DNA from: CAZLYK01 sp964563495
GTDB taxonomy: Bacteria > Acidobacteriota > Blastocatellia > RBC074
NCBI GenBank assembly: GCA_964563495.1
Contig: CAZLYK010000002.1
Location: forward strand, 1-64,000
Direction of reading: 5' to 3'
DNA length: 64,000 bases
In this document: in pieces, positions 27,442-35,652 of the stretch
How the letters are laid out: every line of letters begins with the position of its first letter
Numbering within the stretch: the first letter of the stretch is position 1
Notes under the pieces: generated by a model
What the model was told of the DNA's origin: nothing
Database searches by the model: none
Seen by the model: the letters and a program-made list of their open reading frames with translations, nothing else
Program-made: the position numbers and the translations under genes

Positions 27442-28761
27442 TTAAAGGCGCTGCAGGGTTCGCTCGAGGGCGCGTGAGGGGATGACCGTCCCCCACCCCT
27501 GGCGCTCAAACGGTACGCGATTGAGCCGGATCGCAGTTTCGATCAATATTCTTTTGACCATCTGCGGCGTCAACCGGGGATTGGCTTCGAGCATCTGCGC
27601 CACGACCGATGAGACGATCGGAGCTGAAAAGCTCGTCCCGTCGACGTGTTTGTAATGTCCACTGATCACGTTGGCGTCATGAACCTTGATCGCGACCAGG
27701 TGTCGAATGAGATAGATCGGAAGATCGCCGGCGGCATCGAGGTCGGCGTCGATGCCGGATTTCGATTTGAGGATATCGCGCAGCTCGCTGTCGTGCGCAT
27801 CCTGCAAGAGATCGTACAAATGGGCCTCGGCTGAGGTTGGAGTGCCCGGTAGAATCGGCGCCGCCAGCCAGATGCCGGGCGCGACTATTTCGGGTTTCTG
27901 CAAGCCATCGATCGTCGGACCGTAAGACGATTGATAAACGTCGTTATCCTCCAGTTCTAGAGTATTCTTGTCGTTGAATCCGCCGACAGTAATGACCGCC
28001 GGGGCCGAAGCCGGCGGCAGGACGGCGTGGTTCGGCGTATTGCCGGCGTTTCCGGCGGCGCAAACCACCACCATGCCGGCGCGGACGGCGTCTTCAGCCA
28101 CCCGTGAAAGCCCGTCGGTCAGATATGATTCTTCGTAATCGCCGGCGCAAGAGACGTTGACCACGCGGATGTTGTATCGCTCACGATTTTCGATCACCCA
28201 TTCCAGACCGCGTTTGATCTCGTCGTGCAGAATCCTGTGTGCCGAGCCGACCTTGACCAGCACGACGTTGGCTTCGGACGCCAGTCCGCGATAGACGCCC
28301 TGCGAGAGATAGCCATTCCCGGCGGCCACGACCGAGGTCATCATGCCGTGCCAGCTCGAATCATTAGGGTTATGAAATTCCAGCTCGTCTTGATCCGGAT
28401 TGGTGATATTGATGTATTCCAAAATCCGGTTTTTGGGTTCGACCAGATCGGGGTGCGGATAAAAACCGGAATCCAGGAAGGCGATCGTGATGCCGCGTCC
28501 TGCGAACCTTTCATCCGCCCCGACGCGTAATGGGGTCGGCAGAATATGGTATTCGCCGTCGCGAAAGATGTTGGGGTTGGCCTGCAGCCGGTCACGAGCG
28601 CCGCGAAACAGACCCAGGCAGAGCTCGCACAGACCAAGCCCCGGCTCCCACCCGGGGGCGTTGGCGCTGATCAGGGAGACCAGCGATTCATCTGACTCGA
28701 TCGCCGTGTGGAGTTGATGTTTAACGTTGCGGCCACAGAGCGGGCAAATTTTGCGTGACAT
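27442..28761 (-). CDS. Subtilisin-like serine protease with N-terminal Cys-rich module
   Basis: A 439-residue S8 peptidase without a signal peptide. The first 60 residues carry CPLCG and a second CELC pair, a probable zinc-binding module. The catalytic triad is complete: Asp in AFLDSGFYPHPDL, His in SWHGMMTSVVAAG and Ser in DGTSFSAPIVSS. NVSCAGDYEES and CAAGNAGNTP contain the usual oxyanion-hole and glycine motifs. The enzyme is probably cytoplasmic and could be switched by the preceding response regulator, whose stop lies 33 bp upstream. A TTG at 28788 is an alternative start; the ATG at 28761 is chosen. Insertion of about 60 acidic residues (roughly 310-370) is unusual. Confidence 0.9.
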   Translation of the reverse strand: MSRKICPLCGRNVKHQLHTAIESDESLVSLISANAPGWEPGLGLCELCLGLFRGARDRLQANPNIFRDGEYHILPTPLRVGADERFAGRGITIAFLDSGFYPHPDLVEPKNRILEYINITNPDQDELEFHNPNDSSWHGMMTSVVAAGNGYLSQGVYRGLASEANVVLVKVGSAHRILHDEIKRGLEWVIENRERYNIRVVNVSCAGDYEESYLTDGLSRVAEDAVRAGMVVVCAAGNAGNTPNHAVLPPASAPAVITVGGFNDKNTLELEDNDVYQSSYGPTIDGLQKPEIVAPGIWLAAPILPGTPTSAEAHLYDLLQDAHDSELRDILKSKSGIDADLDAAGDLPIYLIRHLVAIKVHDANVISGHYKHVDGTSFSAPIVSSVVAQMLEANPRLTPQMVKRILIETAIRLNRVPFERQGWGTVIPSRALERTLQRL

Positions 28762-28794
28762 GAGGATAACAGGGGCAGATGCAGACAATCCGGG

Positions 28795-29169
28795 CTATTC
28801 GATGCCCAATGCGGCGATAATGCCACGACGCATATTGTCCAGTCCCGAAGCTTTATTGATAAATGAGGTTTTGTCGTCGACCGGTATTCCCGTCAGTCCG
28901 CGAGTGGTTCGGTCGGAAGTCGAGATGATCACCGGAATATCTTTGAGTCGTTCGTCCTGTCGAATATATTTGAGAACTTCGTACCCATCGGCGTAGGGCA
29001 TCATGACGTCGAGAATAATCAGGTCGGGTTGGGCGTCGTTTTTCAACAGTTCGATCGCCTCGCGGCCGTCGCCGGCTTCAAGGACAATCAGATTTTCAGC
29101 TTCGGCGACAGCCTTCCAGAGCACGCGGGCATCGCGATCGTCGTCAGCGATCAGCACTCTTTGTGACAT
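28795..29169 (-). CDS. Single-domain response regulator (CheY-like)
   Basis: A 124-residue receiver domain alone: acidic pair in IADDDRDAR, phospho-acceptor Asp in LIILDVMMPYADGYEVL (about residue 53), Thr/Ser in IISTSD and conserved Lys in FINKASG. With no output domain it must act by protein contact. GAGGAGG lies 8 bases before the ATG. It heads an operon with a cytosolic subtilisin and a membrane protein and has no kinase beside it, so its partner lies elsewhere. Confidence 0.93.
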   Translation of the reverse strand: MSQRVLIADDDRDARVLWKAVAEAENLIVLEAGDGREAIELLKNDAQPDLIILDVMMPYADGYEVLKYIRQDERLKDIPVIISTSDRTTRGLTGIPVDDKTSFINKASGLDNMRRGIIAALGIE

Positions 29170-29341
29170 GCAGATTCCTCCTCAGGTGCGGGCCGGATAT
29201 TTTCCTGCATTTGATCGAAATTCCATCAGCAATCTATCACGGCTCCAGGCCGAGTCCAAGAGGAGTCGTCTGATAGATATTTGAGACACTTGATGTTAAA
29301 CTGCGCCCGCGCAGATAAACCAATGCTCATCCCGGTAGCGC

Positions 29342-29359
29342 CCTGTCAATCCTGTCTAT
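29342..29359. repeat. ACAGGATT-family half copy
   Basis: CCTGTCAATCCTGTCTAT only, directly before the ribosome-binding site GGGGAAG of the amylase gene. The rest of the 205-bp divergent gap shows no clear promoter. Confidence 0.6.
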
Positions 29360-29374
29360 ATGGGGAAGTAGATC

Positions 29375-31324
29375 ATGAAAAGTCGCTCGTTCAGGCTGCT
29401 TTCCATCTCTGCATCGTTCTTCTGCCTGCTCTTGATTGTCAGCCATGCCCGCGTCGGAGCGCACCTGAAAGCGCCTCTCGAGGGCCCTCAAGTCTTGAAG
29501 GTTGAGCCGCCGAACTGGTGGGCCGGGCAGACGATCGGCGGCGCGAGCAATCCGTTACGCCTCATGATTCGTGGTCGCAATCTAAATCGAGCCCGCGCGC
29601 TGACGACCAGACGCGGTTTGAGAGTCGGCAAGATCAGGATCAACGAAGCAGGGACTTATCTCTTTGTCGACATCGTCATCGATCAGCGGACGGCTCCCGG
29701 GTCCTATCCGATCAGGATCAAGACTGAGGGGGGGACTACCGAGGCTGCTTTTGAGGTCACCGCGCCACTGCCGCGGACCGGAAATTTTCAGGGTTTCAAT
29801 CAGGATGATGTCATTTACCTGTTGATGCCGGACCGTTTCAGCAATGGAGACGCTTCAAACGATGATCCGGCAATCTCGAAAGGCACGTTCGATCGCAGCC
29901 AGCCCCGGCGCTACCACGGCGGAGATCTGCAGGGAGTGATCGACAGGTTGCGCTATCTCAAAGATCTTGGCGTGACTGCCGTCTGGCTCAATCCGATCTA
30001 CGACAATCACAACCAGCTCGACATGAAAGAGGTCTACGACAACCAGCCGACGACCGGTTACCACGGCTACGGCGCAGTCGATTTTTACACGGTCGAGGAG
30101 CATTTTGGCGATGTCGGGAAGTTGCGCGAACTGGTCGCGGCCGCTCACGGGCAGGGAATCAAGGTGATTCAGGATCAGGTCGCCAATCATGCCGGGCCAT
30201 ATCACCCCTGGGTCAAAGATATGCCGACGCCGACCTGGTTCAACGGGAACGAAGTCGAGCATCTCGACAACAACTGGCAGACTCATCTGTTGATGGACAG
30301 GTACGCCCCGGATGAGCTGAAAAAGCCCGTGCTCGATGGGTGGTTTATCAACCTTCTTCCGGATTTGAATCAAAACGATCCCGAGGCGGCGCGCTATATT
30401 ATTCAAAACACGCTCTGGTGGATCGGGATGACCGGTCTCGACGCGATCCGCCAGGACACGCTGCCTTACGTCCCAAGGCATTACTGGCGCGACTGGATGA
30501 CGGCGATCAAGCGCGAATATCCGAGAGTCAATGTCGTCGGTGAGACGCTGGACGGCTTACCTTCTCAGGTCGCTTTCTTCCAGGGCGGGGTCAGGCGGTT
30601 TGATGGGATCGACTCAAAGATCGACACCGAGTTCGATTACCCGCTCTTTTTCCCGATCCGGCGTGTCTTCGCTGAAGGCCAATCGATGAGGCAACTCCTC
30701 GACATCCTGAACCAGGATTATCTCTATCCGGCTCCCGAGATACTCGTCACCCTGATCGGTTCCCACGATGTCCCCCGCTTTATGGGCGAACGCGGAGCGA
30801 CGATCGAGGGGTTGAAACTCGCTTTTACCTTCATTCTGACCGTCCGAGGCATCCCGCAGCTATATTATGGAGATGAGATCGGCATGCGCGGCGGGGGTGA
30901 TCCGGATAATCGCCGTGATTTCCCGGGCGGCTGGCCTGGTGACCCGCGCAACGCTTTTGAGGTTTCCGGGCGCACAGCCGAAGAGCAGGATGTCTTCGAG
31001 CACATCAAAAAGACCCTCCAGCTCCGAGCCGAGCTTGAGCCATTGCGGCGAGGAAAAACCCTCCATCTCGCGATCGGCGACCAGACTTACGCTTTTGCGC
31101 GCTATACCGATCGCAAGACCGTGATTGTCGCTTTCAATAACGGCGCGGCCCCGGCGCAGATCGAAGCCGTTATCCCGCGCGCGCTCAGGCTGGCTGACGG
31201 TACGGTGCTCCGGAACCGCCTCGGCTCCGGAGCCGAAGTGAGGGTCGAAAATAGTAAACTGAGATTTACCATGGCGCCGCGCGCGGCAGTTATCCTTGCG
31301 TCTGACGACGCCCTCAAACATTGA
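29375..31324 (+). CDS. Secreted GH13 alpha-amylase / cyclomaltodextrinase-like enzyme
   Basis: A 649-residue protein with a signal peptide. Residues about 40-130 form a beta-sandwich N-terminal domain like that of cyclomaltodextrinases and SusA-type neopullulanases. The GH13 barrel follows (VIYLLMPDRFSNGD, QDQVANHAG, GLDAIRQDTLPYV with the nucleophile Asp, NVVGETLDG with the acid-base Glu, IGSHDVPRF with the third Asp), and the C-terminal beta domain ends in MAPRAAVIL. It should hydrolyse alpha-glucans or maltodextrins outside the cytoplasm. The sugar MFS transporter downstream fits uptake of the products. Confidence 0.93.
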   Translation: MKSRSFRLLSISASFFCLLLIVSHARVGAHLKAPLEGPQVLKVEPPNWWAGQTIGGASNPLRLMIRGRNLNRARALTTRRGLRVGKIRINEAGTYLFVDIVIDQRTAPGSYPIRIKTEGGTTEAAFEVTAPLPRTGNFQGFNQDDVIYLLMPDRFSNGDASNDDPAISKGTFDRSQPRRYHGGDLQGVIDRLRYLKDLGVTAVWLNPIYDNHNQLDMKEVYDNQPTTGYHGYGAVDFYTVEEHFGDVGKLRELVAAAHGQGIKVIQDQVANHAGPYHPWVKDMPTPTWFNGNEVEHLDNNWQTHLLMDRYAPDELKKPVLDGWFINLLPDLNQNDPEAARYIIQNTLWWIGMTGLDAIRQDTLPYVPRHYWRDWMTAIKREYPRVNVVGETLDGLPSQVAFFQGGVRRFDGIDSKIDTEFDYPLFFPIRRVFAEGQSMRQLLDILNQDYLYPAPEILVTLIGSHDVPRFMGERGATIEGLKLAFTFILTVRGIPQLYYGDEIGMRGGGDPDNRRDFPGGWPGDPRNAFEVSGRTAEEQDVFEHIKKTLQLRAELEPLRRGKTLHLAIGDQTYAFARYTDRKTVIVAFNNGAAPAQIEAVIPRALRLADGTVLRNRLGSGAEVRVENSKLRFTMAPRAAVILASDDALKH

Positions 31325-31436
31325 AAACACCTGGCCTGGGTACGCACGCCCCCGGCGTGCGGTCATCCGGCACGCCGGGGGCGTGCGGTCATCCGGCACG
31401 CCGGGGGCGTGCGGTCATCCGGCACGCCGGGGACGT

Positions 31437-31536
31437 NNNNNNNNNNNNNNNNNNNNNNNNNNNNNNNNNNNNNNNNNNNNNNNNNNNNNNNNNNNNNNNN
31501 NNNNNNNNNNNNNNNNNNNNNNNNNNNNNNNNNNNN
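31437..31536. other. Assembly gap of 100 N
   Basis: Exactly 100 N bases inside the tandem array, the conventional size for a gap of unknown length. The true number of repeat units is therefore unknown. Confidence 0.98.
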
Positions 31537-31562
31537 GGGGCGTGCGGTCATCCGGCACGCCG

Positions 31563-31662
31563 NNNNNNNNNNNNNNNNNNNNNNNNNNNNNNNNNNNNNN
31601 NNNNNNNNNNNNNNNNNNNNNNNNNNNNNNNNNNNNNNNNNNNNNNNNNNNNNNNNNNNNNN
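31563..31662. other. Assembly gap of 100 N
   Basis: A second run of exactly 100 N in the same array, separated from the first by one repeat unit. Confidence 0.98.
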
Positions 31663-31895
31663 GGGACGTGCGGTCATCCGGCACGCCGGGGACGTGCGGT
31701 CATCCGGCACGCCGGGGACGTGCGGTCATCCGGCACGCCGGGGGCGTGCGGTCATCCGGCACGCCGGGGACGTGCGGTCATCCGGCACGCCGGGGGCGTG
31801 CAGTCATCCGGCACGCCGGGGGCGTGCGGTCATCCGGCACGCCGGGGGCGTGCGTACCCAGGCTTTTCAGAAGAGTTGAGGAGACCCACTGACCA

Positions 31896-33230
31896 ATGAA
31901 GAAACCTAAATTGAGTTTCTGGCAAATCTGGAATATGAGCTTTGGCTTTCTGGGCATCCAGTTCGGCTGGGGGCTGCAGCTCGCCAATATGAGCCCGATC
32001 TACAAATACCTTGGCGCTGAAGAGAGCAACCTGCCCTATCTATGGCTGGCGGGTCCGATCACCGGTCTGATCGTTCAACCGATCATCGGTTCGATGAGCG
32101 ACCGCACCTGGAACCGGTTGGGGCGCCGGCGTCCATATTTTCTGGTCGGGGCGATCCTGGCGAGCATCGCGCTTTTCTTCATGCCCGATTCCTCGGCCCT
32201 CTGGATAGCCGCCGGATTGCTCTGGATTCTGGATGCCAGCATTAACATCACGATGGAGCCATTCAGGGCCTTCGTTGCCGATAAGCTTAATGAAGAACAG
32301 CGCACGCTCGGCTTTGTCATGCAGAGTTTTTTTATCGGCATAGGTCAGACGCTGGCCAACGCGCTGCCATACATCCTCGGTGCGCTCGGGGTCGTGGGCG
32401 TCATGGCCAGCGGAATCCCGATCGATGTCGATTACTCTTTCAAGATTGGCGCGGCGGCTTTTATCCTCGCCGTCCTCTGGACGGTGATCTCGTCGCCGGA
32501 GTATCCACCCGAGGATATCGACCAGTTCGAGCAGATGAAGCGCGAGAAGAGGGGCGTCCTGGCTGGTTTTCAAGAGATCTTTCACGCGATCAAAGAAATT
32601 CCGCTGACCATGAAGCAGCTCGCCGTGGTTCAATTCTTCACCTGGTTTGCGCTGCCGTGTATGTGGCAATTTTTTGGACTGGCCATCGCGAAGCACGTCT
32701 TTCTGGCTCCGGATGAGAAGTCGCCGCTTTTCGCCGAGGGGACGAAGTGGGGCGGCCTCTGTTTTGCGGTTTATAATATCGTCTGTTTTGTCGTCGCTTT
32801 TGCTCTGCCACGGCTTGCCCTCGCGACCAGTCGCAAGGGCGTCCATCTTATCTCGCTCGTCTGCGGCGCACTCGGATTAATGTCGGTCTACCTGATTCAC
32901 GGCAAATATATGCTCTGGCTCTCGATGGCCGGTGTAGGCATTGCCTGGGCTTCAATTCTGTCTATGCCTTATGTCATTCTATCGACCGCGATTCCGCCCT
33001 CGCGGATGGGCGTCTACATGGGAGTCTTCAATCTGTTTATCGTTATTCCGCAGATTGTCATGTCATTTGTGGTGCCGCGGATCTACAATAATTTGCTCGG
33101 GGGCGATCCGCTCAATGTTGTCATCCTGGGCGGGCTGAGCATGCTGATCGCCGCCGCGACGGTCCTGGTCGTTCGCGATCAGGGGTTTGAAAAATCACTG
33201 AGCGAAGCCGCTCCGGCCCCGGTTCATTAA
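31896..33230 (+). CDS. MFS sugar transporter (SLC45/GPH-like)
   Basis: A 444-residue protein with about twelve membrane helices. The N-terminal part (FGFLGIQFGWGLQLANMSPI, then LVGAILASIALFF) and the loop DRTWNRLGRRRPYF between helices 2 and 3 are typical of SLC45/sucrose-maltose-type MFS carriers found beside bacterial alpha-glucan genes. It should import maltose or related disaccharides with protons. TTGAGGAG precedes the start. It follows the secreted amylase in the same direction, with only the hairpin array between them. Confidence 0.88.
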   Translation: MKKPKLSFWQIWNMSFGFLGIQFGWGLQLANMSPIYKYLGAEESNLPYLWLAGPITGLIVQPIIGSMSDRTWNRLGRRRPYFLVGAILASIALFFMPDSSALWIAAGLLWILDASINITMEPFRAFVADKLNEEQRTLGFVMQSFFIGIGQTLANALPYILGALGVVGVMASGIPIDVDYSFKIGAAAFILAVLWTVISSPEYPPEDIDQFEQMKREKRGVLAGFQEIFHAIKEIPLTMKQLAVVQFFTWFALPCMWQFFGLAIAKHVFLAPDEKSPLFAEGTKWGGLCFAVYNIVCFVVAFALPRLALATSRKGVHLISLVCGALGLMSVYLIHGKYMLWLSMAGVGIAWASILSMPYVILSTAIPPSRMGVYMGVFNLFIVIPQIVMSFVVPRIYNNLLGGDPLNVVILGGLSMLIAAATVLVVRDQGFEKSLSEAAPAPVH

Positions 33231-33239
33231 CCAGACAGG

Positions 33240-34670
33240 ATGAACAAGATTCTAAAATTGCCAACATTATCAGTCAGTAATTGCATGTCTTTTCAAGCTG
33301 TTTCAAAACTAATTTGTCTTGGTTTGGTCGTCATGATCGGCGTTCTAGCGGTCTCTTCGACCGTCCGGGCGCAGGATGATCCGAATGCGCAATATATCAA
33401 TCTGCTATCCGGGACGCTCGCCTCTGAGACGCGGGAGATCGAGGTGCCTGTCGAGGTCGGCGTCCTGCGCCTGCAATTCTCGATCCATTTCACCGGCGAG
33501 ATCGATTTGAAGATCGTCACGCCGCTGGGCAGGCCGCTCGTTTTGAGTGAGCCGAATATCTCGGTCACCGAAACAAAGGACAACCGGGCGATCGTCATGT
33601 GGGATCCGAAACCGGGGGTCTGGAAGATGCGGATTTCCGGGACCGGAAGTTTCACCGCCGCAGCTATGGCGCAAGGGGAGCTCTATATCTGCTGCATGCA
33701 GTTTTTCGGGCGGGGTGGGATTTACACGATGGACAGATTTACTCCGACGCGGGGTGCCCGCCAGCAAGCGCAGATCTACGCTACCGGTTACAACATCCAG
33801 ACGATCGACTTTCAATTGATCAACGAGCAGGGAGATGTCATCGCGCCGGTCAAATTCCGGCAGAGCGATTATTCCAATCCGTCGGGCTTCTCGCTCTTAA
33901 TCGAGACTCCCGATCAATCCTTCCGCGTCCTGACGCGCGGGCGGGACACCAACGGCAAGGCATTCCAGCGCGTTTTTCATTGGCTGATCCGGCCGTTGCC
34001 TCTCGACCCGGCGGGGCCGCAAAACGAAAACTCGCCTGTCGTGACTTACAATAATCAGTCGCTCCAGGATCTGGCAAAGGGGGCTTCTTTCGGCGAGCAG
34101 AAGATCATTCGAGCACAGATTTTGAAGTGGTCGGATGATCAGTTTTTATCGGAGAAGGGAAATCCGATCGGGATCCGTTTGAAGTATCAGTTGCGGTTTC
34201 CGGTCGAGGGCTCTTACACGCCCCTGCCACAGCTCTACCCGGAGCGGATCGGGTATGGTTTTACCGGGGCCCTGGTCATGCGGATCCACAAAATCTCGAT
34301 CGACCCGCAACCCGCCGGGGGGCAGGATTCCGGCAATCTGCTCTTTGGCGGGCGGGGGACATTCAAAGCCGGCGTGACCTACTCCTTGACCGTCGATCTG
34401 GTTCCGAACTACACCGTTTATCACGAGGCGAAGAGAAGCTTCTGTTTTCAGACCAAGCCGTATGTCCAATCGGGCATGCGCGAACGCTTCAATCGCGAAA
34501 TAATGAGTGATGATAGGCTCAGATTCCGTCTCAGCATCACCGGCACCGATCTGGAAGGCCGCTCTCCGACTCTGACCGAAAACGCCTACTCGCCGTCTCT
34601 CTGGTATCAGGGATATCTGCGCGAAGGCGTGATCGATTGCCAGGAGGCAGGCAATAATCGACAGGATTGA
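33240..34670 (+). CDS. Secreted protein of unknown function
   Basis: A 476-residue protein with a signal peptide (LICLGLVVMIGVLAVSSTVRAQ). It could start at 33240 or at the Met at 33285, which lies nearer the signal core. The mature part looks beta-rich with no recognisable catalytic motif. Notable segments are YICCMQFFGRGG (paired cysteines near residue 150) and VWKMRISGTGSF, which resembles proprotein-convertase-like beta-jellyroll domains. The last codons (NNRQD) are encoded by the ACAGGATT repeat that overlaps the stop. The gene follows the MFS transporter after 9 bp, so it is probably cotranscribed with it. Confidence 0.75.
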   Translation: MNKILKLPTLSVSNCMSFQAVSKLICLGLVVMIGVLAVSSTVRAQDDPNAQYINLLSGTLASETREIEVPVEVGVLRLQFSIHFTGEIDLKIVTPLGRPLVLSEPNISVTETKDNRAIVMWDPKPGVWKMRISGTGSFTAAAMAQGELYICCMQFFGRGGIYTMDRFTPTRGARQQAQIYATGYNIQTIDFQLINEQGDVIAPVKFRQSDYSNPSGFSLLIETPDQSFRVLTRGRDTNGKAFQRVFHWLIRPLPLDPAGPQNENSPVVTYNNQSLQDLAKGASFGEQKIIRAQILKWSDDQFLSEKGNPIGIRLKYQLRFPVEGSYTPLPQLYPERIGYGFTGALVMRIHKISIDPQPAGGQDSGNLLFGGRGTFKAGVTYSLTVDLVPNYTVYHEAKRSFCFQTKPYVQSGMRERFNREIMSDDRLRFRLSITGTDLEGRSPTLTENAYSPSLWYQGYLREGVIDCQEAGNNRQD

Positions 34671-34760
34671 CAGGATTTCTGCGGGATTAAACAGGATTAT
34701 AGCAAAGCCTAAGATAATCCTGTTTAATCCCGCAGAAATCCTGTCAATCCTGTCGATTAT
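34654..34760. repeat. ACAGGATT-family inverted repeat, copy 6
   Basis: A perfect 47-bp inverted repeat (34654-34700 with 34714-34760) with a 13-bp spacer between convergent genes. It overlaps the stop of the upstream gene at 34670. The arm words are GACAGGATTTCTGCGGGATT, and the GCGGG variant is present in both arms. Confidence 0.9.
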
Positions 34761-34763
34761 CTT

Positions 34764-35606
34764 CTATTTCAGCCGGTAGATGCGGTCGGCGTTCTCGGCC
34801 AGGAGCTTTCTCTGGTTGCTCTCGCCGGCTCCTGCGGTCAAAAAGATCAAAGCCTCGACCCATTGTCTGAAACTCGCCGCGAGCGTGCAGACCGGCCAAT
34901 CGCTGCCGAACATGACGCGATCCCAGCCGAAACACTCGATCACGTGCTCGATCGCCGGGCGCAGGTCTTCCACCGTCCAATTGTCCAGATCGGTATTGAC
35001 GACGATGCCGGAGACCTTGCAGGCAACATTCGGCAAGCCGGCAATCTCGGCGATCCGCTCGCGCCAAGGATGATAATCGCAGTTCCTGATGTCGGGATTG
35101 CCGCAGTGGTCGAGAATGAAGCTGACGTTCGGGCATTGCCCGGCCAGTTCGATCGCCGCGGGAAGCTGTCTGGCCAGAATGCAGAGGTCGAATGATAGCT
35201 CGTGGTCTTCGAGCGACCGGACATTCTCGACGAAAGTCGTGGTCGTCGAAAGCTCATCGGGCATGGCCTGCAGAATCCGTCGAATGCCTTTGAGACGGGG
35301 ATGGCCGGCGATCTGCGCGAGATATTCCTGAAAATTGTCATACTCGGGCCGTGCGGCCGCCACGACGCCAGCCAACGGATTATCATCGCGCTCGGCCAGC
35401 TCAAGAACCGACCGTGTTTCCTCGAGCATAAAACCCTCGTCGATGTCGGCCTCGACGTGGACGGATTTGACGACTTCGAAGCCGCGGGTGGCTTCCAGAT
35501 AGTCGCTCATGACAAAGCTGCGGTTGAGTTTCGGCTGGTTGGCCGTCCAGGAGTAGGGAAATCGGCTGAGATCCCACAGGTGCTGATGCGCGTCGATTAT
35601 GTTCAT
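34764..35606 (-). CDS. Amidohydrolase_2 family protein (fuconolactonase-like)
   Basis: A 280-residue TIM-barrel metal hydrolase. MNIIDAHQHLWDLSRFPYSW at the N-terminus holds the first metal-binding His pair. Later barrel motifs are VHVEADIDEGF, FILDHCGNPDI and MFGSDWPVC with the conserved Asp. This set fits the L-fuconolactonase / dicarboxylate-lactonase branch of the amidohydrolase superfamily. Substrate is unknown. It lies downstream of the S41 protease, beyond a hairpin, and has no visible Shine-Dalgarno sequence (AACTATGTTCA precedes the ATG). Confidence 0.88.
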   Translation of the reverse strand: MNIIDAHQHLWDLSRFPYSWTANQPKLNRSFVMSDYLEATRGFEVVKSVHVEADIDEGFMLEETRSVLELAERDDNPLAGVVAAARPEYDNFQEYLAQIAGHPRLKGIRRILQAMPDELSTTTTFVENVRSLEDHELSFDLCILARQLPAAIELAGQCPNVSFILDHCGNPDIRNCDYHPWRERIAEIAGLPNVACKVSGIVVNTDLDNWTVEDLRPAIEHVIECFGWDRVMFGSDWPVCTLAASFRQWVEALIFLTAGAGESNQRKLLAENADRIYRLK

Positions 35607-35617
35607 TGAACATAGTT

Positions 35618-35651
35618 AAAGATCCCCGCCACATACGCGGCGGGGATCTTT
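35618..35651 (-). terminator. Hairpin terminator after the S41 protease gene
   Basis: A perfect 13-bp stem (35618-35630 with 35639-35651) with an 8-base loop starts 2 bases after the protease stop and ends in CTTT on the minus strand. It probably separates the protease from the amidohydrolase transcript or attenuates read-through. Confidence 0.7.
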
Positions 35652-35652
35652 G

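Larger units (their letters stand above)
31334..31863. repeat. Tandem array of 26-bp hairpin units bounded by a 20-bp inverted repeat
   Basis: At least 11 units of 26 bp are visible: three before the first gap, one between gaps and seven after. Each contains GGCGTGC and GCACGCC arms around GGTCATCCG, so each unit is itself a hairpin. Single-base variants (GGGGGC or GGGGAC at the junction; one CAGTC for CGGTC) distinguish units. The array is enclosed by a perfect 20-bp inverted repeat (31334-31353 with 31844-31863) starting GCCTGGGTACGC. Twenty-six is not a multiple of three, so all frames read through, but these frames are not genes. Confidence 0.9.

Noticed and set aside
31334..31863. CRISPR array
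   Set aside because: The units are contiguous 26-bp repeats with no unique spacers, and no cas genes are present.
31321..31899. Protein-coding frames through the tandem array
   Set aside because: The frames exist only because a 26-bp unit lacks stop codons in several phases; they contain two N gaps and low-complexity translations.
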